Below, piece by piece: positions 13,301 to 25,351 of a DNA stretch of 64,000 nt (positions are counted from its first letter, which is position 1; each line of letters starts with the position of its first letter). The notes under the pieces were generated by a model, which did no database searches, had not been told where the DNA came from, and worked only from the letters and a program-made list of their open reading frames with translations. Origin of the DNA: Struthio camelus (lineage: Eukaryota > Chordata > Aves > Struthioniformes > Struthionidae); assembly GCF_040807025.1 (NCBI RefSeq), contig NC_090944.1:113708238-113772237 (forward strand), in the 5' to 3' direction. The position numbers and the translations under genes are program-made.

Positions 13301-13658
13301 TCTTCTGTCCCCAGCTAAATCTATGATAGTTTTAACTTTTTGCAACTAACAGCTGTTGCAAGAAAATTAGGAAAAAAGTCTCTCTTCAGGGGAGTAATTT
13401 TCAGGTTGTAAAATTCTTCCCAAAATGCGTTTTTGTACTGGTCACGTAACGAAGTGTGCATCATTTTGTAGTTCTCTGAGCTTTTTATTGCTCCTCCATA
13501 TTTAATGCTGCATTTCCCTCTGAAATCTGTTGAAACCTTCTGTAAATGAAAATCCTCAAATAACGAGCAGTCTGCTGCAAGCTGTAGCTGAGGTGATTTA
13601 ACCAACTGTAAATATTTAAAAGGCTTCTTTTTGCTTTTGGTTTTCTAGTATAGCTTCC

Positions 13659-13873
13659 ATGGCCTGTGACGAATTTACTGGTCTCTCAGACATCTTCACA
13701 CGCCAAAACTCTGCCAGCGGTGTTTCTCTAGACTTCGAACCCGACGCTGACTACAAGTTTGTCGAAACCCTAGAAGAGCGGTACAAGTGTGCCCACTGCC
13801 ACCTAGTCCTGCACAATCCTCACCAGACGGGATGTGGTCACAGATTTTGCCAGCAATGCATTCTTTCTCTGAG
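13659..13873 (+). CDS. TRAF5: TRAF5 coding exon 1 (start codon and most of the RING finger)
   Basis: Acceptor TTTTCTAG ends at 13648, leaving 10 nt of 5'UTR before the ATG. The exon encodes residues 1-72 (R72 split) through HNPHQTGCGHRFCQQCILSL, supplying six RING ligands. It ends CTGAG|GTTAGT. Open frame continues past the donor to 13925 but is intronic. Confidence 0.96.
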
Positions 13874-16800
13874 GTTAGTACGCATTCCTTCTCTATTTAC
13901 AAACTCCCCTTTCTCCCCTGATTAAAAAGAAGCCAGTACTTTCTATAAGTCAACTCCAAATGCCGTAACAATAGTAACGATTTGGTAAAAAGTGCAGGAG
14001 TCAATGGAAAGACTCTGTTGAACTCGGTCACTGCATACTCAGTGCTTTAAAGATGTCTCTAAAGACCTTACCTGGTGGGGGCAAGGAATATGGGATCACT
14101 TTGGTAATTGCGTAGAAGTCAGAGTAAGGAAATTTTTGCTGTGAACTTAAGCACGACTGAGTCAGATACTGTCTAGCAGCGCATCAAGGCTGTCTGTCTA
14201 TCACTGTACTGTGCAGGTGAGTTTGTTGCATTAAACTCCAATGGTTTTGGCACTGGTGGTTGGATTAAAGCCGTTTGCTTTAGTGTAGCTTCTTTGATTT
14301 TAGTGGAGTTATAAAACTGATGTTTGTATTACCCGATACCACAGTGAGACCACAAGGTCACGGGCATCCATCTGCTTGGGATTTATCTGCCCATGAAATG
14401 TGTTTACCCCGGAGACCTGTCTGGAAATTCATTACGTGTTGTTTGGTGTACCTGAGGTAGAATTTGGCCCAGGAGGACTACAGAGAAGCTTAATTATGTA
14501 GATGGATTTCACGGTTTACTTTTAATGTATTTTAGATGCTTCACGTTAGCCATTTGCTCTTTCAGGGCTGTCTCCCCATGGACACTGCCTCAGTAAGCGT
14601 TTTCTCATACGAGCCATAGGACTTCTGGGAGCTTTTTAAGATAGGAACCGTTTGAACTTATTTTACTGTCATAATAAGGAATGTACGGCTTGCGCTAGAC
14701 AAAGGCCGATCTTAATGCAGACTATGGGATTTTTCCAGATACGACATTTGTGAGCAACAGATGGCCACAGAGTGATAAAGTCCTCTTAATTAAAAAACAT
14801 CCTATTAACATGTGTAGCACAAACTCTGCTTTCTGTTACACTGTTGCAGCTTACTATGCTCTTAGACCTGTGGGCAGAATTTGGCTTTGTAGTTGCTAGA
14901 TCGGTGCGTTTTTGAAGTGCGGTTGGATTCTTATGGTATCCCACATGAGTGGGATATAGACAAGTGACATTCTTTCCATGATTTATTTTTACATCAGTTC
15001 AGGGTATGATCTTCTGTTGATTCATAAAGGAAAATGCCACTTTGACGTGAGTGCAGCAGGTAAGATTTATTTTAGCGTAGCGTTGCAGACGTAAATTAAC
15101 TTGTTATAAAGGTGAGTAAAATGTAGGAAATTAAAGATTTTTCTGCAAATCAAGAACTGGTGACATATTTCTTCTTGTTTGTGCCTACAGGTTCTTATAC
15201 TTGTTATGAATAGGCTGCATAAAGATTATCTGAAAAAGGCACATTGTGTATGGAAAATACGCAGATTATCTAGGGGTTTTGCACAGAACTGTTGTTGAAG
15301 AGTGCGAAAGTAGGATTTTAACGTATTTTCTCATATTGCCTCCTGGAAGCGCTCATGATGCTTGCTTTTTTCCTCACTATCCCCTATATTCAGGATTTTG
15401 TATTTCTCTCATAGATTTTTCACATAGCAAGACTGTTTTCACTTGTATTCTACCTGTCTGGTACTTATGCAAATGCCCAGATACATGTCTTATGAACACT
15501 GAAGGTATGCCTGATTTAGCCTTCTCTTCTATAACTTGTGAGTTCACAGGATGTTTTCTAACCAGGTATATATTTCTTGGATAATTTAACAAACAAGAAT
15601 ATGCATGATTTCAGAAGCTAAGTATCCCTGTGGTATAAAGCATCTGTTGACTTAAATAACAAACGTGTCAACAGATCCGAAAATCAGAGATGCTAAACTT
15701 CAGACTTCAAGATATTACTGACCATTTGAAAGGCTTCATAAAGAAAATCCTCCCCTTTACCCCTTGCAACACTGAAACCGAGCCACATAAATTATGAGAA
15801 TTTTCTCTCTTGATGCTGAAGCATCTAGTACCGACTCCTCCCAGAGTGGGGTTCTAGCAGGGCCCAATTTTGTAAAATAAATCAAGTGTTCTGTGAGCTA
15901 ACATGACTCTTTTTTGATCTAGAGAACTGAATGCAGTACCCACCTGTCCTGTCGACAAAGAAACAATAAAAATGCACGAGGTGAGTGGCTGTAGTTGCAG
16001 TTGCTTCAGCGATCAACATCCGCTTGAAAAAAGGAAGACAGCTAAGAAAAGGTGGCTCTTAGTCTCTTAGTCCTCAGGGGCAGAGCATCTTTTGTCTTCT
16101 GAAACAATGTTAAGGGAAACAGTGTGTTCAGTGATGTTCTGCAAGAAAGAAAGAAAGTATGGATGTATAGCTAAAGCTTTATTTTATACCCCATGTTCTG
16201 AAGTTAAATCATTTTAGTCCTTCGTATTTCCTGTAGAGTGGCCAAGAGTTTCATGGAGTTTTAAATCTTCTTTAGTGCTCAGTGTTTCCTTTAGTGGAGA
16301 ATTTACTTACTTACTGCTTAATCCCCCCGCTTGCTGGGGAAATCTTGTTTGTTTGCCTTTGATTTTGACTGGGCTTTAATTTGCTGCCTTAACTCTTTCC
16401 GATTTACCTCATTAGCCCCGCAGACTTAATTTACTTTTTTGGTAACTATTTGGAGCAAAAGACAAGTTCATGCTTCTTATTTTGTAAGCTACCGAATTTT
16501 TTGGAATGGATTAATTTGTCCTTATTTCTATGCCAAAGCTTGAAAGTATGCTACCTACTTGATCCTACCAGAATGTATTTTCCAGTGACATCGTATATAT
16601 CTCCTTCCTCTTTCTCCTATTCCTGATAGGAAATTGTAGTCTGAATGTCCATGAAGTTGTTGTTTTTCACTCACTCTCTCCTACACTGTGCAAATTTTGA
16701 GTAATGCAACAGTGAACAGCTTTATAATGCTTCTCATAGGAAGGTCTCTAAAGAAGACTGAAAGGTTGCTCTGAGAGCTCAGTTTGCTTCTGCTTACACA

Positions 16801-19800
16801 ACTGGCGGCAGTGCTGTTTCCTGGAAGCAATGGAAGGGGTGTCTCAGCATCACCTCTCCATCTCAAACATGCACTGCTCAAACCTCGGGGCTGCTCGTGC
16901 AAAGCTGGTCTGGTCTGGTCTGACGGGGGCTGTTAGCTCAGGCACGCCCTAAAAGTAGCATGGCAGCTCCTGAACTAATGATCCTGCTGGATCGGCATCT
17001 GTGGAATAAGTGTGTAGGAAAAAAAAATCCCTATGCCTAATAGAAAATTCACAGTAAACATTTTCGCTTATATTTTTAGGATACATTTTCAATATGACTT
17101 CTCAAGAACCATACCTGTGGTTATGGAGGCTACACTTTTGTGTTTAAAAGGTTTCCTGTGATGTTTTGCTGTCTTTTTATATTCTCTGTAACATCCTATA
17201 TAACCTCATATGAAGACTAGCTTACTTTCTTTACAGGTATTCAAAGACAACTGCTGTAAAAGAGAAGTTCTTAACTTGCAAGTGTTTTGCAAAAATATGC
17301 CTGATTGCAATTCAAAAATAATTCTGGGCCGATATCAGGTGAGTGAGTTTGATCAAATTTTGAAGCCTTTGATTTTCGTGCAATCTCTGATGTGTCTTAT
17401 ACGATCGACTTCAGTGATTGTCTTCAGGGTTATTGTAGCAACGTGGTTTAAGTGCGTAGATCGTGACTTACCTTGTCTGTAACAAATATCAACTGAAAAT
17501 ATTATAGCTGTAAGCTTGGTCCAGCTTTGCCTTAGGTTATTTAACAAGAACCGATTGCCTTTAGCTCACTGTGAATGCATCTGTATTTTTAAGTTCAGGA
17601 GGGTCTTAATGGGTGAAATGCTGAAGGTTTTCTTTGCAACAGTGAAAAAAATATTAATACGGGAATTTAAAACAGCAAGGATGATTCAGTCGCCTCAGGA
17701 TGTCTGCACAGTGTGATATAGCGCTAAGGAGAGAGACCCAAGATAATGCAGCACGTTGATACTCAGCCTAGCGTCATGGCCACGCTTCTCAGCAGGGCCT
17801 TGGTTCGGAGAAAGCTTCCTAGCCCAGCGCCATGGCAGCTGTGCTGCGCCAGGTATCCGAGGGGTGAGCTCAGAGATAGCTTTAGTATTGCCATAGTGCC
17901 CAGACATGACTTGTACGCAGTTTGACACTATGTGATGGATGCGCCATGAAAACTCACAGCTGCTTGCCAAGATATGCCAGGCATTGTGGGGTTTTTTTTT
18001 TTGGTGTACTGAGTGAAAAGCGGAAACCAAAGAAAGGGCTCTCCAAATGTTCAGGTTCTTCTGCTTACCCTACTTTTGAGACAGTACCAGGAAAGAGTAT
18101 TGTTTTGTTTGTTACCAAACTGCCAAATGTTTCTAGGTGCGTACTAGGCAAGTGAAGATGCAGTGAACCACGTTCCTAGCTGTGCTCGGTATTCATTCGT
18201 CTGCGAGTTTGATTTGCTGTTACATGTTGCAGGAGCATCTTCAGCAGTGTTTGTTTGAAAGCGTGCAATGCGCTAACGATGGATGTTGCGATCAAATTCT
18301 TCGGAAAGACTTGAAAGATCACTTAAGTCAGCACTGTAAATTTCGAGAAGAAATGTGTCAGTACTGTAATAAATACGTGCTCTTAATCAACATAAAGGTA
18401 AGATCATAAAACATTTCTTGGGAATCTATAGCACATGTTCGCCTCTTAATGTTGCAGAGTGAAAAGTTCCCAGCATTGTAAGGAGGCATTATAACTCATG
18501 AAATGGAATTTGGCCAACTACTTGAAAGAGAAAGCATAATAAATGTGTAAAATAAATAATACCAGTTGCCGTAGCTCTCATATGAACAACAAGCTGGTAT
18601 AGGGCTTGCACTTGTGGTTTTTGTGATTCCTTTCTGCATGCCAGCAATTAATAGCTTCCTTTATGTATACTACTTTACAAAAATAGAGAATGGTGTGTTA
18701 CAGGCAAGAATAAAGTAATATGTACATTTGAGGTACTTGCCTATTCTTGCTTATAATGTACTGTGTATCATTCTTTGATGTGATGTTCCTTGGGCCTGAT
18801 ACAAACCATTGCCTTTTTTTGTTTCTTTTTTTCCTCAGAATCATGAGAAAGATGATTGTCCTGACTATCCTGTGCCTTGCCTCCAAAACTGTTCACAGAT
18901 AATTCTGAAAAAGGAGGTACTAATAATTTTTTCACGTACCGTAATTCAGCAAACTGCACACTTCTATGAAAATTGAAACTTATGTCGCAGACCACATTGG
19001 CCCATGTCAATAAAATCGGTTTGCTCATTTGCTCTAAGTATTTTCTTTGTTTTGTCCTAAAAGTGTTATGTCTCATCTTACGAATGAGGCATTCAGTCGT
19101 GGCAAAACATTGGCATTGCAATGCCAATGCAACATCTGGCTTGCTTATTGACTCTGACTGCTCATTTTCCCCTTTATGCGATCAGTGGTATACTGACATT
19201 AGCCTTTATTCATCCTTTAGGCAGACACTTAATTTTTATCAATGTAATAAGTTACCTAATATTTATTTAATTAGCACTTTCTTTGTTAATATCTGCAGAT
19301 TGAAAAGCATCAGACTGTGTGTCCTGAGGCTGAAGTGGATTGTCCCTATAAACAGTATGGCTGTCTTGTAAAGGTACTGTTTTATAGGTCTTTGTTTGTA
19401 CTGAGATTGGGATTTGTCTCCCAAATCAATCGGAGTATTTACCAAAATAACCGTTTCTGTTCTTTCACGGCTATTTCTAGTATTGGCTAAAATAAAGAGT
19501 CAGGACTGCCATTCCCTCGCTTTCAAAGCACAGAGGGGACATTTTAAACTCTTGCATCAATAGCATTTTTTACTAAACAACCTCAGAAATGTTTACCTTT
19601 TTATTAGATTCTTTCACTTTCTCCTCTGCCTCACTAAGGTTAAAAGAGGAAAACTTGCTGAACATGAAAATGGTGCCCTGAGAGAACACATGCTGCAGAT
19701 TTTACAGAAGAACTCCAGACTGGAAGAACAGGCAAGTCACTTTTAATATGCATTCTTCAGCAGTTTTTGGCTGGTTGGAGGACGATATGAGATTTTTCAT

Positions 19801-22800
19801 TCGTTGCCTGTTTTAGCTCAACTGCATTTTAAAAGACTACTTTTATCTTCTGTGCGCACCTCAAAAGCCAGAATAAGCCCTTCCAGCGCAGTCAGTCAAT
19901 TAGATGGAAACCCTCCTGTGCTCAGGCACTTACGTTCTCCACCAAGCACAGTGGGAGGCTCGTTGCCACCTCTCACTTCATTTGCTTTCTGCCTTTGCTT
20001 ACAGTGGACAGGAGGTTTGCAGATAGAGCATTTTAAATTTCAGTGCTTGCTGAGATTGCAAGAACACACTGAAGAGGAGCCTTTTAAATGCCCATGTCTT
20101 GCCCTCTGCAGAGACAGGACTAGCTGCTGGCTGTGTCCTCTAGCAGAGCGGATCGCAAGCATTTTTCCTTACATGATCGTTTCCGCTGCTCCCAACAGGT
20201 GACACTGGGCATAGGCCTAATACTGCCGAAGTGAATGCATCCAGCTGATGGTTGACTTACTCTTTTGCTCTTTTATTTTAAACATGAGTGCCCCAAAACG
20301 CAACCATTTGGTGATCTACTGTAGTTCTGGAGTCAGTACTCCTCACTTACGCATGCCTTTTGCTTGTTAGACCCCAGTACAGAAAAAAATATATCTGTAA
20401 GTATACATTCATATATACATATACATACACACAGAAACACACATACACATATATGCGTGCCGGTATCTATACTCCCACAGCAGAGGAGAATGTGTCATCT
20501 TGACAGAGATGAGAGGTATGAGTCTCTCAGTACCTATTACCCCGCAGAGCTGTTAAGAAATATGGCTACCTTATGGCTTTCTTGGGAAATCTCGTCTTTT
20601 TTCCGCCTGGAAATTCTGTCCAGTTAGACTCCAGGAATTTTGCACTTCTACTGGCATTTCTTGACATCTGTCGTCTTGATTATGCTCCAGGGAGCATTAG
20701 CTCCAATGAGTGACGTTGACATCCAGCAATCCTAGACAGCCCTCCTGCGCATGAACACATGCACTACGAGGCTGTTCCCAGGAGATGTCACACCTACTGT
20801 GTACGTGCTGTCAAGCTAAAATCGCATGTGTGCAGTGAGTCCAAAAGGTCCCAAACGCACTGCAAGTCCCGTGCGTGTGCGCTTCCTGTGTGGAAGGTGC
20901 ACAGGGCACCCACGCTAATGGGAGGGCCGCTCCTGGGAGCAGGTGCAGCACATGCCATGGGCTCACATGTTTTTGTCTGGCAGATCCCCAACATAAATAC
21001 AGTAAATGTTCAGGAAAGACTGTTGCACTCTAAGCTCCTGCTTAAATCCAAGTTAACACCGTAGTACAGAGAAGCTTTTAGAAATCTTGCTTTGCAACCT
21101 GGGCAATAATAAGTCAGATTTAAGAGGCAGAGATGTTCAGTACTTACTAGTGCTTTTCCATGAATTTTGAATTAAGTAGTGCTATACATAGTTAAGTTAG
21201 AGCATTTACATGGTAAATGTTTTTTCTTGTGTAGTTGCATACATTTTTATTTGACTGTTGTATATTTTGGCCTACCTGGTGTTTACTCTGCTTTTTTTCC
21301 ATCTGTAGATATCTGACCTGTGTAAGAGTCTGGAATGTAAAGAGATAAAAATCCAACAGCTAGCAGAGGCAGTTAAGAAGTGCGAGAAGGAATTCAGGCA
21401 GTTTACACAGCTGTTTGGAAAAAATAGCAATTTGATGGTAAGCACACAGGTAAGACGTTTCACCTTTCTGGCCAATTGCTTTCTTGCGTCCTGGAATATG
21501 TTTATCCAGTGGTGGTTGTCATTAATATCAGGATGGTAACAAATACTGTCTCCCAAACTCTTCACAAGCTCTTCTTATTTTTTACAATATAATATTATCT
21601 TTTCATTTTATCCAAAAACGAAGTTTGGATATCTGGCTTGGGCAACAAGCACTGAATAAATCCTTCATGACCAGATCCCCATGGCAATTTTGCAGGTGTA
21701 AACTTGAAAAAAAATGGTTGAATGAAGTAATGCAGTGTGAATGGAACTGAATGAGGGTGGTTTCTCAGCGAGTAAATGCTGAATGAACCACGAGGGAGCA
21801 TTTGGAAACATTCCAAAGGCAACCTACACAATATTTTCGCATCTAGCATGTAGTGGATATTGCTGACATATTAAAGACTTCTTTATCTTATTTCAAATGA
21901 AAGACTGATTTTATGAATGTCTCTTGTCTCTGCTTCTCACACTCTTCCAATGGCATTAATTGGGAAGGCTCTTGCCAGTCACCTGGATAAATCTGCACGA
22001 CTGGAGTCACAAGTAAAGCAGTTAATACAAATGGCAAACCAGCAACAAAGTAAATTAGACTTGCGACCGCTGTTTGACACAATTGAAAATGTAAAACAGA
22101 AGATTGCCCTTATGGAGACATACGATCAGCGCTTAGGTATGTTGAGACTTTTGTTTCTTTTCTGCCTGGTTTTAGGATTTTTGTTCACTCAGTAGTGTTC
22201 GCAGAGGCCCTGATGCGATAGTTGGTTAACTGCAGCTCTTAGCTGGTAATCGCTTTCCTGTTCTTGATTTCTAAGAGCGATCGATGGTAGGGAGTGCTCA
22301 ATCCTCCCACCTTCCCTTACGCCTCAATGTTACTTCAGGCCCCAGCTTCTGAACTTCTGTGGCGCTGCAGGGTCAGAGATCTGGGGTTGGTTAGGCCAGT
22401 AGATTGTGATGGTAATAGCACTAGTATCCATAGTCAGGTGTTATTTCTGCCTAATAGTCATTGTTTTTTTCTTATTCAGTTATCAGCTGCGATTACAATA
22501 AAAAATTATCAGCTGTAGCGTATTATTTCCTTCTCCATCTGCTTTCTTGCTTCATGTGCATAATGTGAGCCTTGTAAATTAACAAACATCAGCCTTGTAA
22601 ATTAAATCAACATGTTTGTGAAACTTGTATGTACTTAACCAGAATTACTTGATTGTTTCAGCGGTAACAGTAGCCTTGATACTCAGGGTGGAAGACTGCT
22701 TTCACCTTTCCTTCTACATCACATAATTGCTTGCATTGCAGCCTGTCCTTTTAACCTCTACTTCCAGAGCTCCTTCTGCAAAAGAGTGAGGTAAAAAAGA

Positions 22801-24147
22801 GAGGCTAAGGTTTGGAAGAGAAGTTAATACAATCAGAGAGGAAACCTACTTGTATTCCAGAGGCTGTAAGTTACCTCCTACCCCTGCCCCTAAGAAGACT
22901 CACTGTAAATCAAAGAGCATCTTGTGGGAGGGAGGTAGATCAGTCAGGTAGGATGTGGCTTTCCGCATCAGTTTTTCCAGAGTAGGCCTCTAACATGAAT
23001 CTTTTAAACAGAACAAGCAGCTATTGTAGGTCAGCCTCTGTCCTTTACTGTTACAGGTCCAGCCAGGCTATGTTCTTCTTTTGCTTCCATGGCGTTACTT
23101 TAGGTTCTGATGTGAGTCAGACCCAGATTTGAGCCTGATTTTCACGTGGTTCTTGTTTCAGCCTGATAATGTTAGCATTTTCCAGGATGACACTGTCGTA
23201 AATAACGAGAACATAAATATGTATATCAAATGAGTCCAAATAAAGAACTTCTATAACCTTGGAATCTAGATGCAAGTTTTGCTTCTCAGTGCTGTCTCTA
23301 GGATGGGAGCGTTCAATATACAAATGGAGCTTTTTGATACTGACATTCAAGAGTTTGTCTTGACTCAATCATAATGTCGGCAAAAGGCTGAGTGGAGTGG
23401 CCTGTGCTACCAAGTCAGTTGTCTCTGAAAAGCTCTTGGATGTGATTCCACAGTTTAGTCTTCAGCCTGGGACTTGAGCAATTGAATATGGTCAACTCAA
23501 GTCTGGTTGCTCTTTCTATCCAGGGTTCTGACAGTTTTATTTAACTGAATGTTTCTCTCTTTTCCCCAGTTGTTTTGGAAGGTCAGTCCAACAAGCATGA
23601 TCTCCAGATCAATATTCACAAAGCACAGCTCAATAAAAATGAAGAACGATTTAAGCTTCTGGAAGGCACATGTTACAATGGAAAATTAATCTGGAAAATC
23701 ATGGACTACAAGATGAAGAAGAAAGAAGCAGTGGAAGGCCGTGTCCTCTCTATATTCAGCCAGCCCTTTTACACCAGCCGCTGTGGGTACAGGTTATGTG
23801 CAAGAGCCTATCTGAACGGGGATGGCTCAGGAAAGGGAACACACGTCTCTCTCTACTTTGTAGTGATGAGAGGGGAGTTTGACTCACTGCTACCATGGCC
23901 TTTCAAACAAAAAGTTACACTTATGCTTTTGGACCAAAGTGGGAAAAAAAATCACATTGTGGAAGTCTTCAGAGCTGACCCCAATAGCAGCAGTTTCAAA
24001 AGGCCAGATGGAGAAATGAATATTGCCTCTGGATGTCCACGTTTTGTGCCACACACGGTTCTAGAGAACGCAAAGAATACCTACATCAAGGACGACACTC
24101 TGTTCTTGAAAGTAGTTGTGGATTTAACTGATCTGGAGGAGTTGTGA
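13659..24147 (+). CDS. TRAF5: TRAF5, TNF receptor-associated factor 5 (complete, ten coding exons)
   Basis: Cytoplasmic RING/TRAF adaptor that, from family knowledge, links TNF-receptor-family members (such as CD40, CD27, OX40 and LTBR) to NF-kB and JNK signalling. Joined exons: 13659-13873, 15923-15980, 17237-17338, 18233-18397, 18839-18916, 19299-19373, 19639-19731, 21309-21449, 21968-22136, 23570-24147. The total of 1674 nt gives 557 residues, the length of human TRAF5. Layout: RING at about 44-83 (ligands C44, C47, C59, H61, C64, C67, C80, D83), TRAF zinc fingers at about 100-240, coiled coil at about 245-400, and MATH/TRAF-C domain at about 405-550. The start ATG is in good context (CTTCCATGG) and matches the family N-terminus, with RQNS and SLDFEP motifs shortly after. 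All introns have GT-AG ends except intron 7, which is GC-AG. No frameshift or missing key residue was seen. Confidence 0.97.
15923..15980 (+). CDS. TRAF5: TRAF5 coding exon 2 (end of RING)
   Basis: 58 nt, too short for open-frame detection. Acceptor TTTTTGATCTAG, donor GAG|GTGAGT. It completes R72 and reads ELNAVPTCPVDKETIKMHE, supplying the last RING ligands C80 and D83. Confidence 0.95.
17237..17338 (+). CDS. TRAF5: TRAF5 coding exon 3 (first TRAF zinc-finger segment)
   Basis: 34 whole codons, VFKDNCCKREVLNL through IILGRYQ. Acceptor TTTACAG, donor CAG|GTGAGT. The VFKDNCCKREVLNL segment is the same as in human TRAF5 as I recall it. Confidence 0.96.
18233..18397 (+). CDS. TRAF5: TRAF5 coding exon 4 (TRAF zinc fingers)
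   Basis: 55 whole codons, EHLQQCLFESVQC through KYVLLINIK. Regularly spaced Cys/His pairs of TRAF-type zinc fingers are visible. Acceptor GTTGCAG, donor AAG|GTAAGA. Confidence 0.96.
18839..18916 (+). CDS. TRAF5: TRAF5 coding exon 5 (TRAF zinc finger)
   Basis: 26 whole codons, NHEKDDCPDYPVPC through QIILKKE. Acceptor TTTTTCCTCAG, donor GAG|GTACTA. Confidence 0.95.
19108..19129. other. Perfect 22-base palindrome in TRAF5 intron 6
   Basis: CATTGGCATTG followed immediately by its exact reverse complement. It contains ATTGG and CCAAT ends, TTGGC/GCCAA half-sites and a central ATTGCAAT. It could bind a symmetric dimer or form a cruciform. Confidence 0.8.
19299..19373 (+). CDS. TRAF5: TRAF5 coding exon 6 (TRAF zinc finger)
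   Basis: 25 whole codons, IEKHQTVCPEAEVDCP through GCLVK. Acceptor ATCTGCAG, donor AAG|GTACTG. Confidence 0.95.
19639..19731 (+). CDS. TRAF5: TRAF5 coding exon 7 (last zinc finger to coiled coil; GC donor)
   Basis: 31 whole codons, VKRGKLAEHENGALREH through NSRLEEQ, collinear with the human segment. Acceptor CTCACTAAG. The donor is CAG|GCAAGT, a non-canonical GC site whose other bases fit the donor consensus. The following exon joins in phase only from here. Confidence 0.92.
21309..21449 (+). CDS. TRAF5: TRAF5 coding exon 8 (coiled coil)
   Basis: 47 whole codons, ISDLCKSLECKE through LFGKNSNLMVSTQ. Heptad-like pattern rich in Lys and Glu. The in-phase donor is CAG|GTAAGA at 21450. A competing ATG|GTAAGC lies 13 bases upstream and would shift the frame. 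Confidence 0.93.
21968..22136 (+). CDS. TRAF5: TRAF5 coding exon 9 (coiled coil)
   Basis: 56 codons plus one base, ALASHLDKSARLESQ through TYDQRL. The acceptor is GGGAAG at 21967, after a TC-rich tract. It is an unremarkable site chosen because it gives phase 0 and aligns with human VFASHIDK. Donor TTAG|GTATGT. Confidence 0.88.
23570..24147 (+). CDS. TRAF5: TRAF5 coding exon 10 (MATH/TRAF-C domain and stop)
   Basis: Acceptor TTTTCCCCAG. Encodes VVLEGQSNKHDL, then the whole TRAF-C domain, including GTCYNGKLIWK, YTSRCGYRLCARAYLNGDGS, GEFDSLLPWPF and MNIASGCPRFV, ending DLTDLEEL and TGA. TRAF-C forms the trimeric receptor-tail binding domain. It is the most conserved part of the gene. Confidence 0.98.
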
Positions 24148-25345
24148 AAAAATACTTGATAACATGACTGCTTTAACTATTAAGAAGTGCTTTCTTGGTG
24201 GCCACCAGCCATGCAATAGTGAATTGCCACTAGTCAAGCTATTGATAATATTTTTGAGGCTTTTGGACTGTGTGACAGCTAATGAATTGCCAAAGCATCA
24301 GCCTTTCTTTTTTTAACTTTTTCAAGACTGCGGTTTTAAGGCAGCTATAAGTCCAGTTTGATGTTGTGAACGTGCATTCAAACCAGTGTTTTGACTCGGC
24401 TCAGTACTTGTTGGCGGTGAATGTTTGGCTCACATCAGAAAACTGGCATTTTGAGATGAATCTCCTCCAGTAAGCCCTTTGGAGCCCAAGCAGGCCTGTG
24501 GGTTCCCGTTATTTACGCAGAACCGATAGCATGCCCATCATCATAGTGTGCAAGTGCATTTCACTTTTCTGAAATGGAAACATTTCAGCATTAGGACGTG
24601 TGAATTAATGTATCACGATCCCTCAATTGCCTGAGTTTTTGAAGCAGGTAGAATGGCTTCAGCCAGGCAAGGAAAACCTTAGCCAAGGATCTTGCATTCC
24701 CTTTTTTTCTTTTCCTGAAAGTCCAGAGGAAGATGCCAATGCCTCTTGCTTTTCTAACCTGACATTTCAGCTGTATTGAGTACCCCTGGCTCACAATAGC
24801 TTTGTTAATGTCCTTTCTTTTCCTGCCTGGTGCCTTGGGACTGAGTCCAATCCATGATAAATATCCACAGTCCCTCCCATCTGAAATGAAAAGAAGCTGC
24901 ATGTGCTTATCACCTCTCAGGATATGGCCAGAAGCAGGGTACTCAGCCAGCCTCTCAGCTCTTGGCTGCTCTGCTGGAAGAAATGGGACAAAGCTCCAGT
25001 ATTTTTGCTCCAGCACCTGTGCAAAAGAAAGGTTTTCTGGCCTACCAGCTCTGCAGAAGGCAGTAAGAGCTTTGGATATCTGCTTGTGGAAAGTCCCACA
25101 TTACATGCACTGTTCCTCTCTGCTAGAAATTTGGATGCGTGGGGGTGGAGGGAGAAAATGGTTTAGGAGATGAGGTTGCTATATGAACCCAGTTCTCCCT
25201 GGTAGTGAAGATCTAGTATTTGTTAAAAGGAGAAATAGCTACTGAGTAACTACTGATAACTGTGAAGCGTTTCTGCAGCTCTTATTCCAAGCTCCTTCCA
25301 CACTGCAAGGGAGTATGTACACTGTATGTGGTTTACTGGGGACAG

Positions 25346-25351
25346 AATAAA
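25346..25351 (+). terminator. TRAF5: Candidate TRAF5 poly(A) signal (proximal)
   Basis: AATAAA about 1.2 kb past the stop codon, within GACAGAATAAAAATG. Confidence 0.4.

Larger units (their letters stand above)
672..13648 (+). other. TRAF5: TRAF5 intron 1 (no supported gene inside)
   Basis: Long stretch between the CpG-island promoter and the first coding exon; the 5' limit depends on which first-exon donor is used. No open frame in it resembles a known protein. Contents seen: probable ancient repeat at 1990-3110, a CA microsatellite at 4239-4268, small CpG-rich islets near 4810-4980 and 11230-11560, a GGTATGGGTG minisatellite at 10261-10304, T16 at 7821-7836, and CRE-like motifs at 9919-9926, 10978-10985 and 11046-11053. 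The 294-codon minus-strand open frame at 11051-11935 is low-complexity and has no recognisable domain. Confidence 0.6.
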
